This document shows positions 35,215-44,245 of a stretch of DNA of 64,000 nucleotides, piece by piece. The notes beneath the pieces are model-generated. The model was not told the DNA's origin, ran no database searches, and saw nothing but the letters and a program-made list of their open reading frames with translations. The position numbers were made by a program, and so were the translations under genes. The stretch lies in assembly GCF_029625215.1 (NCBI RefSeq), contig NZ_CP121197.1, forward strand, positions 2,108,001-2,172,000, given 5' to 3'. How positions within the stretch are numbered: position 1 is the stretch's first letter; every line of letters begins with the position of its first letter. The DNA comes from Aurantibacillus circumpalustris. Lineage in GTDB: Bacteria > Bacteroidota > Bacteroidia > B-17B0 > Aurantibacillaceae.

Positions 35215-38200
35215 TTACTTTGTTGAACTTTCTATAATAGCAATTTCTTCTTCTGTTAAATCGTAAAGTTTGTAAACTAACTGGTCTATTTCTTTTTCAA
35301 TTCTATCAATTTGATTTTTATCAGTTTCACTAGTTCTAAGTGTCACTTTTTCTATGATTTTAGCGATAGCGTTTTCATTTGCTTCTGGAATTGGGAATTC
35401 CTTAAATTTAGTTATTGTAATTTGAGGTTGCTGTCCCTTCTCAAATCTAATTATACCCGCTTTTCTGCAATACCATGTAGCAATTTTCGAATTAATAATT
35501 CCTAGTAAAAATTTAATAGAAATAATAGTTTCGTTAATTATATAAACTGTTACGTCCGAATAATGGTCAACATTATCTGAAAATGCTGCCGCTAATTTGC
35601 CATCACCTGTTAACGGCCGGCGTATCAGCAATTTTTCTTTCTTGAATTTTGTATCGTCAGCCCCTATGCTTGGGGTGCCAACTTTGTTATCCCAAATGTA
35701 TTTTTCAATATTTTTATCAAACCGAATAAAATAATTTCGCTTATTTCTTGTTTGGACTTCATTTGGATATTCAATTTGATATCTAAATATATTACCGCTA
35801 AAAATGGCAGTATGATAAGTGTCGTCAATCTTTGTTTCTGATAAAAAATAATCTTTTACTCCTCCGATATTCATGCCGGATATTAAATAGCACCAACTAT
35901 CTAGAATAGTATGATTACTTTTGATTTTTTTAATCAAATCCGAGTTTATGTCAAACTGAAAATTATAATTGTTATTTTGGTTAATGTCAGTTTGATCAAA
36001 ATCATTAGAATTTCCGTCAATACCTACTTTGTATTTAATCTTATTATTTGGCTTTTTTTCGTTTGTGTAAAAAAGCAATACCTGCCCAGATCCAACACCT
36101 TCAAATACAGATAAATTAGCTACTATTTTTTCAACGTCAATTTTTGAGAGAAGATATTTTCTAATCGGTTCAAAAGCTGGCGAAAAAATATTAATGTCAA
36201 TTATATTGGAGAAGCGGCCATTCAATTTTAATAATCTCGTAGATAGTTCTAAAAAGAGCATCACAGTGCTTAGCCTGTTTTTCGCTTTTTTATTTGTAAC
36301 AAACTCGTAGTTGTTTACATAAAATTCATACTCTTTTGGTTCAACAAATACCGCCATGCCAGAATAATAACTCAAGTATGGAGGATTACCAATTAATACA
36401 TCAAAACCAATAAACTCACCTTCATCATTCAGTACTTCTGGAAATTCAAAACGCCATTCAAAAGCGTTTTCAAAGATCTTATTAGATTTTATTTCTTCAA
36501 TTTCATTGGTGAGTTTTGCAATTTCCTTTTCTAGGTCTTTTTCCCGCTCCTTCGCTTTTTTCTTATTGCTCTCATTCCCATAAGCGGCTTCATCTTCCTT
36601 AAAAATATTTGGCGCAACCAAAACATTGTACTCGTATTGTATTTTTTGAAGTTTAATTATTTTTGGATCACGTTGAGAAATTTCACTTGTAAAATCTGAT
36701 TTAATGTCAGCAATCAGTTTTTCCATTTCCCGCTTTTGTTCTTTGCTTTCAGCATTGCGGTATGTGTCAACAGCAATTCGGTAGCTGTCAATGGTCCATT
36801 TACTTTTTCTAAGCGCTTGTTTTAAATCTGCATCAATGGCAAAACGGCTTACCAAAGAGTTACCGCATTTAATGTTAATATCGATGTTGGGAAGGGTTTC
36901 CAGTTCGGTAGTGTTTTTGTAGTATGCATTTTTTAATAATTCAATCCACAAACGCAAACGGCAAATTTTTACGGAGTTGGTGTTAATGTCTACACCAAAA
37001 AGGCAGTTCTCGATGATGGTTTGTTTTTCGTGAAACAAAGTTTCTTGAATGCGCTGGCTTTCTTTATTCGTAGGATTGTATTCAAAGAGTTCACTTTCTT
37101 CGTCAGTAACAATGAGCTCGTCGTTTACTACCTCTACATGATATTCTTTTAAGCGCTGGCCGCTGCGGTCTTGTAATATTCTTAAATCATTTTTTACGGC
37201 AATTACTTCATTAAGAGCCGAAACTAAAAAGTGCCCAGAACCAACGGCGGGGTCACAAATTTTAATGAAGTTTACAATGGCGTTGGCTTCTTTACGGTCT
37301 TCAATTTTATCATACAGCTCTTCAATGCTAGTGCAGTTCCATTTTTTTGCTTCGTTAAATTTCTGCACAACAGCTTTGCGAATGGTTTCGCGGCACATGT
37401 ACATGGTAATAAAGCCGGGTGTAAAAAAGGAACCGTCTTTGTAACCGTTTATTTTCTCAAAGATTAAACCAAGAACCGAAGCGTTAATAAGGGTTTTATT
37501 GTCTTCTTGAATTTCTTCAGAACCCTCGCTTGCAAAGTCGTAAGCGTTTAAAAATTCAAAGAGGTATTCTAAAGTGGTTAGTTCGCCAGTGCGTTTTTTG
37601 CCTTGTTCGTTTTTAAGTACCGTTGAAGAAATGAGAGGAATGGTTTTATCATCTTTTAAGTTGCTGATAAATAAAGTCAACTGTTCAATTTCGGTAGGTT
37701 CAAAAAGAGAACTGTTTAAATACGGTACTTTGTCAAAGGCTTTTTTTACATCGGCGTTTCTGTCATCGTGTTTGCGTGCTAAAACCTGAAAGAACAAACT
37801 GTTTAAATCGTCGTAGTTTTTAATCTTATCGTGATTTAAAAAAGAATACGATTTATCGCCTTTGTGATAGGTAATGAGTTGGGCTTCTAACAACTTTAAA
37901 AACAGAATACGGTTTATCCAGGTAATAGAGAGCTCAAGGCCCACCGTGAATAAACGTTCTTGCACCGTGTCGCCGTATTGTTGCGGTTTATCTAAACGGC
38001 TTAATTTATCGAGGCTGTCTAATTGAATGATGGCATCTTCTAAAATGCTTCCTGAATTTCTTGCGCCTTCTTTATTACGTTCAATAAGTTTTTTGCTTCC
38101 TTCTTTAGTCTCTGTTAAACCGATGATGTGCAATAACTCCGAATAAAAACGTTTATCGAGGCTGTTGCTGTCGTTTGTGAAGGGAAGTTTTAAAAGGTGT

Positions 38201-38898
38201 TCTGGCGAAAGTAATTTGAATAAAGCGATTAAGGAATTATCGTCTGCCTTATCATCGTTTCGCAGAGGTTTTTGATATTCTTGAATGTTGAAATAAGTAA
38301 ATTCTATTTCGGAGCTTATTGCTTCAATGAAGGGTTCAGCAATTTGTTTGTAAAAAAAGTCGGTTTTTGTATCGGCTAAACGTCCTGCTTCAAAATCAGT
38401 GAACTGTTTTACGAAGTTTTTGTTTTGAGCAAATAGTCTGTCGAAAAGCGTGGCGTCAAAAATAAACCATTCGTTTATGTTGGTTGCAACCAAGTGTTTT
38501 ACTTCGAGGTTGTTGTGGGTGATTCTTTCTCTTAAATAATAAAGTATTAATTCTTGAAATGCTTTTTTGTTAATGGCCTCTTTTGAGAGCATTTCATTTT
38601 TGTTGGTTGGCTTTTTGGCTTCAATAATTACCGCAACGGAAGTTTTTGCTGTATTCCCATTATGAATAACAAGGTCGTTACGTCCTTTGGTATTGATGTA
38701 ATGGTTTGGGTCGTAATAGGTTTTCTTTAAAAAGTCGGTTACCAGGTTTTTATGAAACTCTTCGCTTTCGGTATCGTTGGTTGTATCGAGTAGGGTAATG
38801 AGGTTAGCCTTGAAACTTTCGATTTCAGTTCTGTTGGGCTTTACTTTTAAAAAAGCTTTGTTGAGTGCCTTTTTTGGTTTCAAGGGTTTTGTTTGCAT
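35215..38898 (-). CDS. type IIG-like (Eco57I family) restriction-modification enzyme
   Basis: A 1227-residue single-chain enzyme combining nuclease, methyltransferase and specificity regions. The N terminus carries a PD-(D/E)xK-type nuclease signature: D75 in GRNDLVIHN and E93-A-K95 in VIIEAKKP. The N6-adenine methyltransferase has motif I at D549 (DPAVGSGHFL) and motif IV N838-P-P-Y841. The region after about 900 looks like a target-recognition domain and ends with a helical coil. All key motifs are intact, so it is probably active. It acts as a self-contained defence gene; its target site cannot be read from sequence. Confidence 0.9.
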   Translation of the reverse strand: MQTKPLKPKKALNKAFLKVKPNRTEIESFKANLITLLDTTNDTESEEFHKNLVTDFLKKTYYDPNHYINTKGRNDLVIHNGNTAKTSVAVIIEAKKPTNKNEMLSKEAINKKAFQELILYYLRERITHNNLEVKHLVATNINEWFIFDATLFDRLFAQNKNFVKQFTDFEAGRLADTKTDFFYKQIAEPFIEAISSEIEFTYFNIQEYQKPLRNDDKADDNSLIALFKLLSPEHLLKLPFTNDSNSLDKRFYSELLHIIGLTETKEGSKKLIERNKEGARNSGSILEDAIIQLDSLDKLSRLDKPQQYGDTVQERLFTVGLELSITWINRILFLKLLEAQLITYHKGDKSYSFLNHDKIKNYDDLNSLFFQVLARKHDDRNADVKKAFDKVPYLNSSLFEPTEIEQLTLFISNLKDDKTIPLISSTVLKNEQGKKRTGELTTLEYLFEFLNAYDFASEGSEEIQEDNKTLINASVLGLIFEKINGYKDGSFFTPGFITMYMCRETIRKAVVQKFNEAKKWNCTSIEELYDKIEDRKEANAIVNFIKICDPAVGSGHFLVSALNEVIAVKNDLRILQDRSGQRLKEYHVEVVNDELIVTDEESELFEYNPTNKESQRIQETLFHEKQTIIENCLFGVDINTNSVKICRLRLWIELLKNAYYKNTTELETLPNIDINIKCGNSLVSRFAIDADLKQALRKSKWTIDSYRIAVDTYRNAESKEQKREMEKLIADIKSDFTSEISQRDPKIIKLQKIQYEYNVLVAPNIFKEDEAAYGNESNKKKAKEREKDLEKEIAKLTNEIEEIKSNKIFENAFEWRFEFPEVLNDEGEFIGFDVLIGNPPYLSYYSGMAVFVEPKEYEFYVNNYEFVTNKKAKNRLSTVMLFLELSTRLLKLNGRFSNIIDINIFSPAFEPIRKYLLSKIDVEKIVANLSVFEGVGSGQVLLFYTNEKKPNNKIKYKVGIDGNSNDFDQTDINQNNNYNFQFDINSDLIKKIKSNHTILDSWCYLISGMNIGGVKDYFLSETKIDDTYHTAIFSGNIFRYQIEYPNEVQTRNKRNYFIRFDKNIEKYIWDNKVGTPSIGADDTKFKKEKLLIRRPLTGDGKLAAAFSDNVDHYSDVTVYIINETIISIKFLLGIINSKIATWYCRKAGIIRFEKGQQPQITITKFKEFPIPEANENAIAKIIEKVTLRTSETDKNQIDRIEKEIDQLVYKLYDLTEEEIAIIESSTK

Positions 38899-39022
38899 CT
38901 ACAATTTATATTCCACTAAGGGTGTGTTAAGATAAGTTTTTTCGTTTGATTTGGGTAGAGAACTGTGAGAAAAAAATCGGCTCGGGTAATGTGGTTTTGC
39001 GAAATGTAACACGAAAGGCAAT

Positions 39023-39250
39023 TTATTTTAGGCTATAACAATACTGGCCAACCTTGATGTGGTTGACAGTGTCGCCGAGAATTCTAAATGTACACGAGAA
39101 GTTTCCTAATTCCCAGAAAAGCATGGCACCTTTTTTATAGTGAAGATTTTTACCAATGAATTTCAAGAGGTAGCTTTCTTTTGTTCCCACAGCAATGCTA
39201 TCCCAAAGGGAAACCGCATTTGTTTTAACTTCAATTTCAGCGAATTTCTC
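39023..39250 (-). pseudogene. C-terminal fragment of an unidentified protein
   Basis: Hand translation of the minus strand gives a protein-like stretch: FAEIEVKTNAVSLWDSIAVG, then ESYLLKFIGKNLHYKK, GAMLFWELGNFSCTFRILGD and GQYCYSLK, closing with TAA at 39023. Upstream the frame merges into the LuxR fragment read on the other strand and soon meets a stop, so the N terminus is lost. Codon pattern and amino-acid composition look genuinely coding. I do not recognise the family. Confidence 0.55.
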
Positions 39251-39455
39251 ATTGAGATCTGTTCGCGAACGAGAATTTTTAAAACTAGTTTGTCACGAAA
39301 AAGAATACACCTACGAACAAATTGCCGATCAAATGAAAGTGCAGCACAGAACTGTAGATGGATACAGAGAATCTGTGTTCGATAAATTTGGAATTAAATC
39401 AAAAACGGGTCTGGTGCTTTTTGTTTTAAAGCATAATTTGTTCGATGTGCTTTAG
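39240..39455 (+). pseudogene. LuxR-type response regulator, HTH fragment only
   Basis: The C-terminal DNA-binding half of a NarL/LuxR response regulator. The pattern is REREFLKLVCHEKEYTYEQI, ADQMKVQHRTVDGYRESVFD, KFGIKSKTGLVLFVLKHNLF, as in Bacteroidota two-component regulators. The receiver domain is absent; upstream sequence instead encodes a different protein on the opposite strand. The nearest in-frame ATG (39195) lies in that foreign part. It is almost certainly a remnant. Confidence 0.75.
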
Positions 39456-39661
39456 TAATGAAGCGAGGGTGTTTTTCTAACTGTCAGTTTAAATTACGCC
39501 TACTTGATTTATAAAATGTAGTTGATAGGTTCTCTTTTTAATTTTCTAAAATTTTCGAAGTAGTATTTAAGGCATTCATTATTTAGCATCAACACCACAG
39601 CTTTTTATGTGAGAGTATTTTTGGTAAGGAATTGAGCTAGGTAAATCTCAAACCACACGAA

Positions 39662-39838
39662 CTATAATTGTTGGTTCAAGTTAAACTCCCAGTTCTTTTC
39701 CTGGTATTCGTTATGAATATCCCTGTTTTCTTTTGCAATAAATGCAATTCGTAAAAAATTAATTTTCGGTTTTTACCAATTCAATGGAACTATTAACCAA
39801 TCTGTATCGATTTTAAATAGTTTAGCCGTAAAATACTT
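39662..39838 (-). pseudogene. degenerate gene fragment with internal stop
   Basis: The minus strand encodes a 59-codon stretch: KLFKIDTDWLIVPLNW, an in-frame stop, then KINFLRIAFIAKENRD and NEYQEKNWEFNLN. It reads like the end of a real protein interrupted by one nonsense codon. The family is unknown. The rest of 39456-39947 shows nothing else. Confidence 0.4.
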
Positions 39839-39947
39839 TTAGTTTATAAGAAATACTTATTTTAATTTTAGTCTTACGAAAACCAATTATCTAAGTCCTA
39901 TAAATTACTTCAATTTTGCCTCTGATTAATTATTAAAAATAAAAGAC

Positions 39948-40679
39948 ATGAGAGGACTTACCAAAAAAATCACAAACATACTTGTTTTCCTTGGAAGTAT
40001 TTATACGTTTGATAGCTCTGCACAAATTTCTATAGGTGTTAAAACTGGCGCAAATTTTTCGCAATACAATTTTGTATTATTTGGAGAGGAGCGTTCAGAT
40101 ATTTTGAATTCTTATAGTTATGGTCTAAATATTGGAATTCCGATTGAAATTAGAATCAGTAAAGTGTACGCAATTCAATTGGAGTTAAATTATATAGGAA
40201 AGGGCGGGGATAAGTTTTGGGTAGAATACACTACTAACACTAATGGATGGGAGAGAAGAACCTCAACAATTAAAGCAAAAGTTAATTGTATTGATATTCC
40301 CCTCTTGTTTAAGCTAGGAGTGAATCGCGAAAAATTCGGTGTGAATTTTATGATTGGCCCTAGTTTTGGATTTATAATAGAAGAAGGTTTGGCGTGGAAT
40401 AATACGTACGGCAGTTCTTCTGGTCAAAATACCTCTGAAGCTGATGAAACTTCAATTAGTATTGGCGAAAAAAATTTTGTTCCCGGTTTCGACTTCGGTG
40501 TTAATGCAGGTGCTGAGCTTGCCTTCAAACTAGGTCCTGGTAAAGTATTTGCGGACTTTAGATATCAATATGGTTTTGGTGTGTGGATCGTTCCTATTAA
40601 TAGCCGTGGCATTCAAACAGTAATTGGTTATCGTATCCCACTTTCAAAATCAAAAGAATCTGAATTTGAGAAACACTAA
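39948..40679 (+). CDS. outer-membrane beta-barrel protein (PorT-like), copy 1
   Basis: A 243-residue outer-membrane protein: signal peptide, then a beta barrel that begins SIGVKTGANFSQYNF and includes FGVNFMIGPSFGFI and PGFDFGVNAGAELAFKLGPG. It ends in a strand with an aromatic-rich pattern (GIQTVIGYRIPLS). It belongs to the porin-family/PorT superfamily of small eight-stranded barrels. It is clearly homologous to the next gene, so a tandem duplication produced the pair. Confidence 0.85.
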   Translation: MRGLTKKITNILVFLGSIYTFDSSAQISIGVKTGANFSQYNFVLFGEERSDILNSYSYGLNIGIPIEIRISKVYAIQLELNYIGKGGDKFWVEYTTNTNGWERRTSTIKAKVNCIDIPLLFKLGVNREKFGVNFMIGPSFGFIIEEGLAWNNTYGSSSGQNTSEADETSISIGEKNFVPGFDFGVNAGAELAFKLGPGKVFADFRYQYGFGVWIVPINSRGIQTVIGYRIPLSKSKESEFEKH

Positions 40680-40865
40680 TAACAATGCTAATAAATACAA
40701 TTCATAAACTGAAATCCTTCTTTTCTTTTTGATTCTGAATAGTTAAAACTCTTTCTAATTAAGAGTATATAACTTACTTAGTTTAATTTTATATCTCAAG
40801 AATTAATACTTGATACGCTTCATACTTTTTAGTTTTGATTTGCGTTAATTATAAAAAACAAAAAC

Positions 40866-41576
40866 ATGAGAGCTCTTTTAAAAAAAACTGCAACGCTTGT
40901 TGTAATTATTGTATTGGTAAATTCAATTAATGTAAGGGCGCAAACTTCGATTGGAGTTAAAATTGGAGCCAATTTTGCAAAAATGAGTTTTGACGATAAT
41001 TTTGGTGTGAATGAACAAATTTCTAATTCTACTCTAACAGATATAAATGTGGGTATCCCATTTGAAATTCGTTTTAGTAAGGTAATCGCTATTCAGCCAG
41101 AGATTAATTATATTGGTAAGGGAACGTCACAGGTCGTAAAAGGTTATCAAAATAATGGAACTGAATGGGAGAGTTATGAGTCTGTATCTAAAATAAGGTT
41201 GGGTTATATGGAGGTTCCGTTTTTGCTTAAACTAGGTGTAAATAAAGAAAAGTTTGGAGTGAATGTATTACTAGGACCAAGTTTTGGGATGTTAACAAGA
41301 ATAGCTTATCAATTCGAATCAAACAGCACTAATTCTTCTGGTCAAACCCAATCTAGTTCAGACTCTGAGTCGATGCTTATTGGTAGTCAAAATTTCGAAT
41401 ACGGTTTCGATGTGGGTGCTAATTTGGGTTTAGAGTTCTCGCTACCTTTGGGACCAGGAAAATTATTCACGGAGGCAAGATATCAATATAGTAAAACCTT
41501 TTTAGATGGCACAAGCCTCACTCACATGGGTATTCAGGGTGTGATTGGTTATCGTATACCTTTTTCGGCTTTTTAA
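40866..41576 (+). CDS. outer-membrane beta-barrel protein (PorT-like), copy 2
   Basis: A 236-residue paralogue of the gene at 39948, sharing the same start (MRxLxKKxxxLVVxI-like), the opening strand SIGVKIGANFAKMSF, the block FGVNVLLGPSFGML, the phrase DVGANLGLEFSLPLGPGK, and the C-terminal strand GIQGVIGYRIPFSAF. Divergence is concentrated in the loops, as expected of surface-exposed parts. Its stop codon lies only 8 bases from a truncated GIY-YIG fragment on the opposite strand. Confidence 0.85.
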   Translation: MRALLKKTATLVVIIVLVNSINVRAQTSIGVKIGANFAKMSFDDNFGVNEQISNSTLTDINVGIPFEIRFSKVIAIQPEINYIGKGTSQVVKGYQNNGTEWESYESVSKIRLGYMEVPFLLKLGVNKEKFGVNVLLGPSFGMLTRIAYQFESNSTNSSGQTQSSSDSESMLIGSQNFEYGFDVGANLGLEFSLPLGPGKLFTEARYQYSKTFLDGTSLTHMGIQGVIGYRIPFSAF

Positions 41577-41583
41577 AAACAGT

Positions 41584-41643
41584 TTAAACGCCGATGTAAT
41601 ATTTATCGCTTGTGGGCGAGAATAAGATATAGAGATGAAACAT
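41584..41643 (-). pseudogene. truncated third GIY-YIG gene start
   Basis: Nineteen codons plus stop read MFHLYILFSPTSDKYYIGV, matching the first 19 residues of the GIY-YIG gene at 42369 ([19 protein letters not shown]). The frame then ends in TAA and the rest of the gene is missing, replaced by the end of the beta-barrel gene. The upstream terminator and tRNA-like sequence are the same as for the complete copies. Confidence 0.75.
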
Positions 41644-41651
41644 CGTAAAAT

Positions 41652-41677
41652 TAAAAAACCCGCAGTTGCGAGGTTTT
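41652..41677 (-). terminator. terminator after degenerate tRNA-like unit 2
   Basis: A CCCGCAGTTGCGAGG stem with A and T runs. It is a mutated version of the tRNA-Val terminator at 42380 and lies at the same position relative to the tRNA-like sequence. Confidence 0.6.
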
Positions 41678-41680
41678 CTG

Positions 41681-42012
<332 letters not shown>

Positions 42013-42022
42013 CTATAAAACA

Positions 42023-42050
42023 AAAAAGCCTCACATTACTGTGAGGCTTT
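42023..42050 (-). terminator. terminator after degenerate tRNA-like unit 1
   Basis: AAAGCCTCAC-ATTACT-GTGAGGCTTT perfect stem with an A-run partner on the left, directly after the tRNA-like 3' end on the minus strand. Confidence 0.85.
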
Positions 42051-42052
42051 CG

Positions 42053-42483
<431 letters not shown>

Positions 42484-43373
42484 ATTATTTTTAAAGAACA
42501 AACTTATTTCTTCGATTCAGTGACCCTCCCGACGTTAGTCGGGATGCTCTGAACCAGCTGAGCTAAGCTCCCATTATTTTTAAAGAACAAACTTGTTTCT
42601 TCGATTCAGTGACCCTCCCGACGTTAGTCGGGATGCTCTGAACCAGCTGAGCTAAGCTCCCATTATTTTTAAAGAACAAACTTGTTTCTTCGATTCAGTG
42701 ACCCTCCCGACGTTAGTCGGGATGCTCTGAACCAGCTGAGCTAAGCTCCCATTATTTTTAAAGAACAAACTTATTTCTTCGATTCAGTGACCCTCCCGAC
42801 GTTAGTCGGGATGCTCTGAACCAGCTGAGCTAAGCTCCCATTATTTTTAAAGAACAAACTTGTTTCTTCGATTCAGTGACCCTCCCGACGTTAGTCGGGA
42901 TGCTCTGAACCAGCTGAGCTAAGCTCCCATTATTTTTAAAGAACAAACTTATTTCTTCGATTCAGTGACCCTCCCGACGTTAGTCGGGATGCTCTGAACC
43001 AGCTGAGCTAAGCTCCCATTATTTTTAAAGAACAAACTTATTTCTTCGATTCAGTGACCCTCCCGACGTTAGTCGGGATGCTCTGAACCAGCTGAGCTAA
43101 GCTCCCATTATTTTTAAAGAACAAACTTGTTTCTTCGATTCAGTGACCCTCCCGACGTTAGTCGGGAGGGTCTGAACCAGCTGAGCTAAGCTCCCATTAT
43201 TTTTAAAGAACAAACTTATTTCTTCGATTCAGTGACCCTCCCGACGTTAGTCGGGATGCTCTGAATCAGCTGAGCTAAGCTCCCATTATTTTTAAAGAAC
43301 AAACTTATTTCTTCGATTCAGTGACCCTCCCGACGTTAGTCGGGATGCTCTGAACCAGCTGAGCTAAGCTCCC
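42484..43373 (-). repeat. ten 89-bp tandem tRNA-Val-derived units
   Basis: Units begin at 42484, 42573, 42662, 42751, 42840, 42929, 43018, 43107, 43196 and 43285, exactly 89 bp apart. On the minus strand each starts with the first 27 nt of tRNA-Val (acceptor 5' strand, D arm), then a CCCGAC-TAAC-GTCGGG hairpin in place of the anticodon arm, then GGGTCACTG as in tRNA. After that the T arm is lost and an A/T-rich 3' spacer leads into the next unit. Units are nearly identical, with an A/G change in the spacer and single changes in units 8 and 9. No 3' acceptor is present. Confidence 0.93.
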
Positions 43374-43387
43374 ATTTTTTTGGTGTG

Positions 43388-43418
43388 CAAATGTAGCAGA
43401 TTAAATTTAATTATTCAA
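43388..43418 (-). promoter_or_regulatory. promoter of the tRNA-like array and tRNA-Val
   Basis: On the minus strand TTG (43418-43416) is followed by 20 bases and then TACATTTG (43395-43388), a full match to the Bacteroidota -33/-7 promoter. The first tRNA-like unit starts 15 bases downstream. No comparable promoter is seen between the array and the intact tRNA-Val. Confidence 0.75.
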
Positions 43419-43431
43419 GAAAAAAATTAAA

Positions 43432-44241
43432 TTATTTTTCAGCGGCTGCTTTTTTTGCTGCTTCTTTTTCAACGTCTTCTAGACCTGAATCTGGAATCAA
43501 CATACCATCTACAAGTACACGACCGCAATGTTCGCAAACAATAATTTTTTTATTTAAACGAATATCTAACTGACGTTGAGGTGGAATTTTATTATAACAA
43601 CCGCCGCAAGCATCACGTTCAACCGCAACAACAGCTAGGCCGTTACGAGAATTTGCGCGAATACGTTTGTAAGCATTCAATAAACGATCTTCAATAGTTG
43701 AAGATGCTTGTTCACTATCTTTTGATAATTCTTTTTCTTCTTTTTCAGTTTCAGCAATAATTTCTTCAAGCTCACTTTTTTTCGCTTTTAAATCTTTGCT
43801 GCGTTCTTCAAATTCAATTTTACTTTTCTCGAGTAATTCGCCTTTAATAACGATACTGGCTTTCGCTTCTTTTGTACGCTTTTCAGCTAATTGAATTTCT
43901 AAATTTTGAAATTCAATTTCTTTAGTGATAGCATCGTATTCACGATTGTTACGCACTTTATTTTGTTGAGCTTCGTATTTTTTAATATTGGCTTGAAAAT
44001 CTTTGATGTTTTGTTTTTTCTCGTTTAACTGATTTTCAAGTTCAGCTACTTCTTCTGTAACATTAGCAAGACGTGTTTCTAAGCCTGCTACTGTATCTTC
44101 CAAATCACTTACCTCTAAAGGTAATTCACCACGAATAGTGCGTAATTTATCGATCTTGCTGTCAATTAATTGTAATTGATAAAGGTTTTTTAATTTTCCT
44201 TCAATCGAAGCATCTATTTTCTCTTTAATTTTTGCGCTCAT
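43432..44241 (-). CDS. coiled-coil protein with C4 zinc ribbon (DUF164/CdsZ type)
   Basis: A 269-residue cytoplasmic protein. Residues 15-185 form a long coiled coil (ETRLANVTEEVAELENQLNE, KKSELEEIIAETEKEEKELS). A C4 zinc ribbon follows: CGGC near residue 213, then CEHC near 237. A short Ala/Lys tail ends it. DUF164 proteins of this shape associate with ribosomes or secretion systems in other phyla; the role here is not established. It lies 4 bases after the Nif3-like gene, so it is co-transcribed. Confidence 0.88.
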   Translation of the reverse strand: MSAKIKEKIDASIEGKLKNLYQLQLIDSKIDKLRTIRGELPLEVSDLEDTVAGLETRLANVTEEVAELENQLNEKKQNIKDFQANIKKYEAQQNKVRNNREYDAITKEIEFQNLEIQLAEKRTKEAKASIVIKGELLEKSKIEFEERSKDLKAKKSELEEIIAETEKEEKELSKDSEQASSTIEDRLLNAYKRIRANSRNGLAVVAVERDACGGCYNKIPPQRQLDIRLNKKIIVCEHCGRVLVDGMLIPDSGLEDVEKEAAKKAAAEK

Positions 44242-44245
44242 AGTC

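Noticed and set aside
39140-39385. 81-codon plus-strand frame overlapping the LuxR fragment
   Set aside because: It is in another frame than the HTH sequence and has no recognisable features.
39195-39455. A complete small stand-alone LuxR regulator
   Set aside because: The sequence before the HTH belongs, in better coding quality, to a different protein on the opposite strand, so the gene is truncated rather than short.
42484-43373. CRISPR array
   Set aside because: The period is regular, but the whole 89-bp unit repeats with no variable spacers, and no cas genes are nearby. The units are tRNA-derived.
42484-43373. Ten additional tRNA-Val genes with anticodon AAC
   Set aside because: Taking a five-base stem leaves the loop CTAACGT, but the arm is a six-base perfect hairpin and T arm and 3' acceptor are missing, so no functional tRNA can form.
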